Assembly (NCBI GenBank): GCA_025362495.1
Contig: JANYGI010000125.1
Coordinates: 1-58,334 of the forward strand
Direction of reading: 5' to 3'
Length of the DNA: 58,334 bases
DNA from: Byssovorax sp.
GTDB taxonomy: Bacteria > Myxococcota_A > Polyangia > Polyangiales > Polyangiaceae
In this document: positions 57,386-58,334 of the stretch, piece after piece
Layout: the number at the start of each line of letters is the position of its first letter
Numbering within the stretch: position 1 is the stretch's first letter
Translations under genes and position numbers: made by a program
Notes under the pieces: model-generated
Told to the model about the DNA's origin: nothing
Database searches by the model: none
The model's input: the letters and a program-made list of their open reading frames with translations, nothing else

Positions 57386-57413
57386 TTGACGCAAAATTGA
57401 CTATGCTCATAAT
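57386..57413 (+). promoter_or_regulatory. Promoter of the Coq4-like gene
   Basis: TTGACG (57386-57391) and CATAAT (57408-57413) with 16-base spacing, close to the sigma-70 consensus. The -10 element lies inside the palindromic operator. Confidence 0.55.
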
Positions 57414-57430
57414 TGAGCTTAGTCAGTTTT
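57393..57430. promoter_or_regulatory. Palindromic operator, probable TetR-family binding site
   Basis: The core half-sites are TGACTATGCTCA (57398-57409) and TGAGCTTAGTCA (57414-57425), mirror images at 11 of 12 positions around a 4-base centre. Flanking AAAA (57393-57396) and TTTT (57427-57430) extend the symmetry to 38 bp. It is placed between the divergent TetR and Coq4-like genes. Confidence 0.75.
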
Positions 57431-57431
57431 T

Positions 57432-57436
57432 GGAGG
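57432..57436 (+). promoter_or_regulatory. Ribosome-binding site deciding the GTG start
   Basis: GGAGG, 5 bases before GTG 57442. The in-frame ATG at 57403 lies within the operator and has no such site, so GTG 57442 is chosen. Confidence 0.7.
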
Positions 57437-57441
57437 CCCTC

Positions 57442-58071
57442 GTGAACACCCTCTACTCCCCTGTCCTCACCCTACGCGCCGCGCGTGACCTGTATTTCGC
57501 GGCCAACGGCTTCGGCGCCGACGGCGGGTACGCCTCGCCGTGGGTCGATTTCAAGCTCGGGCCGATCCCGATGCCCTTCCCCAACACCGCGGCCCGCGTC
57601 CGCGCGGTGAGCTTCCACGATCTCCACCACATCCTCACGGGCTACGCGACCGACACCGGCGGTGAGCTGGAGATCGCCGCCTGGGAGCTCGGCGCCGGGT
57701 GCAAAGACTTCTTCGCCGCGTGGCAGCTCAACCTCGGCGGCCTCGCCGTGGGCATGGTCGTGCGCCCGCTCCGCACCTTCCGCGCGTTCGTGCGCGGCCG
57801 CCGCACCGAGTCGCTCTACGCCGGCGACCTCGAACAGCTCCTCGATCGCTATGTCGGCGATCTGCGCGCCGAATGCGGCGTCGATCGCCCCGCTGCCACG
57901 CAACTTTCGGACTACCCGCTCTTCCTCGCCGCCTGGGCCGCGGGCATCGTCGCAGGCCTCGCGTTTGTCCCGGTGCTGGCCGTCGCCGGCCCGCTGTCGT
58001 TCCTTGCCGGACGGCTCCGCCGCGCTGCCGCTCCGTCCCCCACGCTTGTCGACTCCGCCTCCCCGCGCTAA
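57442..58071 (+). CDS. Coq4-like protein
   Basis: 209 residues from GTG 57442. The Coq4-type motif is present: 'VSFHDLHHILTGYATDTGGE' carries the HD-x2-H...GY...GE metal-binding pattern. Two hydrophobic segments near the C-terminus ('PLFLAAWAAGIVAGLAFVPV', then 'VAGPLSFLAG') may be membrane-associated. Coq4 acts in ubiquinone assembly in eukaryotes, and bacterial relatives are poorly studied. The gene is under a TetR-type operator and is followed 12 bases later by a MoxR gene, so the two may be co-transcribed. Confidence 0.75.
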   Translation: MNTLYSPVLTLRAARDLYFAANGFGADGGYASPWVDFKLGPIPMPFPNTAARVRAVSFHDLHHILTGYATDTGGELEIAAWELGAGCKDFFAAWQLNLGGLAVGMVVRPLRTFRAFVRGRRTESLYAGDLEQLLDRYVGDLRAECGVDRPAATQLSDYPLFLAAWAAGIVAGLAFVPVLAVAGPLSFLAGRLRRAAAPSPTLVDSASPR

Positions 58072-58083
58072 CGCGAGGGCCGC

Positions 58084-58334
58084 ATGTCGACCTCTGATTC
58101 GCCCGAGCCGCTCCCCCCCGCGCCCTCCGACGCCGAGCTGCTCGAGCGCACCTCCGAGGCCGCGAAGCGCCTGCGCGTGGCGATCGCCGGCGCCGTCGTC
58201 GGCCAGGACGCCGTCGTCGAGCTGATGCTCGTCACGCTCGCCGCCCGCGGCCACGCGCTGCTCGTCGGCGTCCCGGGCCTCGCCAAGACGCTGCTCGTCT
58301 CGTCCCTCGCGAAGGCCCTCGATCTCAGCTTCGG
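58084..58334 (+). CDS. MoxR-family AAA ATPase, 3' end cut by window edge
   Basis: 83 codons visible from ATG 58084. After a Pro/Ser-rich N-terminus, 'RLRVAIAGAVVGQDAVVELML' and the P-loop 'GVPGLAKTLLVSSLAKAL' identify a MoxR AAA+ ATPase. Such proteins act as chaperones that assemble von Willebrand-type or cofactor-containing complexes, often with a DUF58/VWA operon downstream, which lies beyond the window. Confidence 0.88.
   Translation, partial: MSTSDSPEPLPPAPSDAELLERTSEAAKRLRVAIAGAVVGQDAVVELMLVTLAARGHALLVGVPGLAKTLLVSSLAKALDLSF

Overview
The window is high-GC, gene-dense DNA from a delta-proteobacterial predator, most likely a myxobacterium of the Sorangium/Polyangium type. This is inferred from the many lipoproteins, Hanks-type kinases with PEGA-like domains, tandem Cys-rich 'DGxESDVDCGG' surface lipoproteins, GTG starts and the style of the type VI secretion (T6SS) locus. 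No rRNA, tRNA, CRISPR array, insertion sequence or phage gene was seen.

Region 1 (1-24.9 kb) is a T6SS locus. On the minus strand, from right to left, lie a LysM lytic transglycosylase, clpV/tssH, tssJ, tssK, tssL, tssM, tagF and a tssA that runs off the left edge. On the plus strand are an FHA protein, a degenerate PAP2-like membrane protein, a small membrane protein, two tandem hcp genes, and tssE-tssF-tssG. A DUF255 thioredoxin-fold lipoprotein and another lipoprotein are embedded in it. Sheath genes tssB/tssC, vgrG, PAAR and the kinase/phosphatase pair ppkA/pppA are not in the window. Several same-strand tss genes are separated by strong hairpins, so the minus-strand half looks like several transcription units.

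Region 2 (24.7-30.5 kb) starts with a 217-base intergenic stretch packed with inverted repeats. Lipoproteins follow, including an eight-repeat Cys-rich lipoprotein with a shorter, frameshifted paralogue behind it.

Region 3 (30.5-35.6 kb, minus) is a tightly coupled four-gene lipid/polyketide-type operon: ACP, a ketoacyl synthase (KS) fused to a Cys-less KS-like domain, a LolB-like lipoprotein, and a second KS with a Cys-less C-terminal domain. Each junction is a 4-base overlap. An Mpo1-like DUF962 gene diverges from it.

Region 4 (36-47.9 kb) holds small lipoproteins, a TPM-domain gene coupled to a duplicated Tim44-like/zinc-ribbon gene, a Ser/Thr kinase, a decayed flavoprotein/acetoacetate-decarboxylase-like locus, an AAA-like/PD-(D/E)XK protein, an Fe-type superoxide dismutase, a PRC-barrel-like protein and a lipoprotein with a possible sigma-54 promoter.

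Region 5 (47.9-58.3 kb) holds a Ski2-like helicase next to a MATCAP/DUF1704 peptidase-family gene, a Ser/Thr kinase coupled to a TPR-PEGA-TonB receptor, and a TetR regulator divergent from a Coq4-like gene with a clear palindromic operator. A MoxR ATPase runs off the right edge.

Most notable are a short palindromic element present twice after tssG and once in frame inside the TonB receptor gene, the KS-KS' operon, and the kinase/PEGA/TonB-receptor pair.
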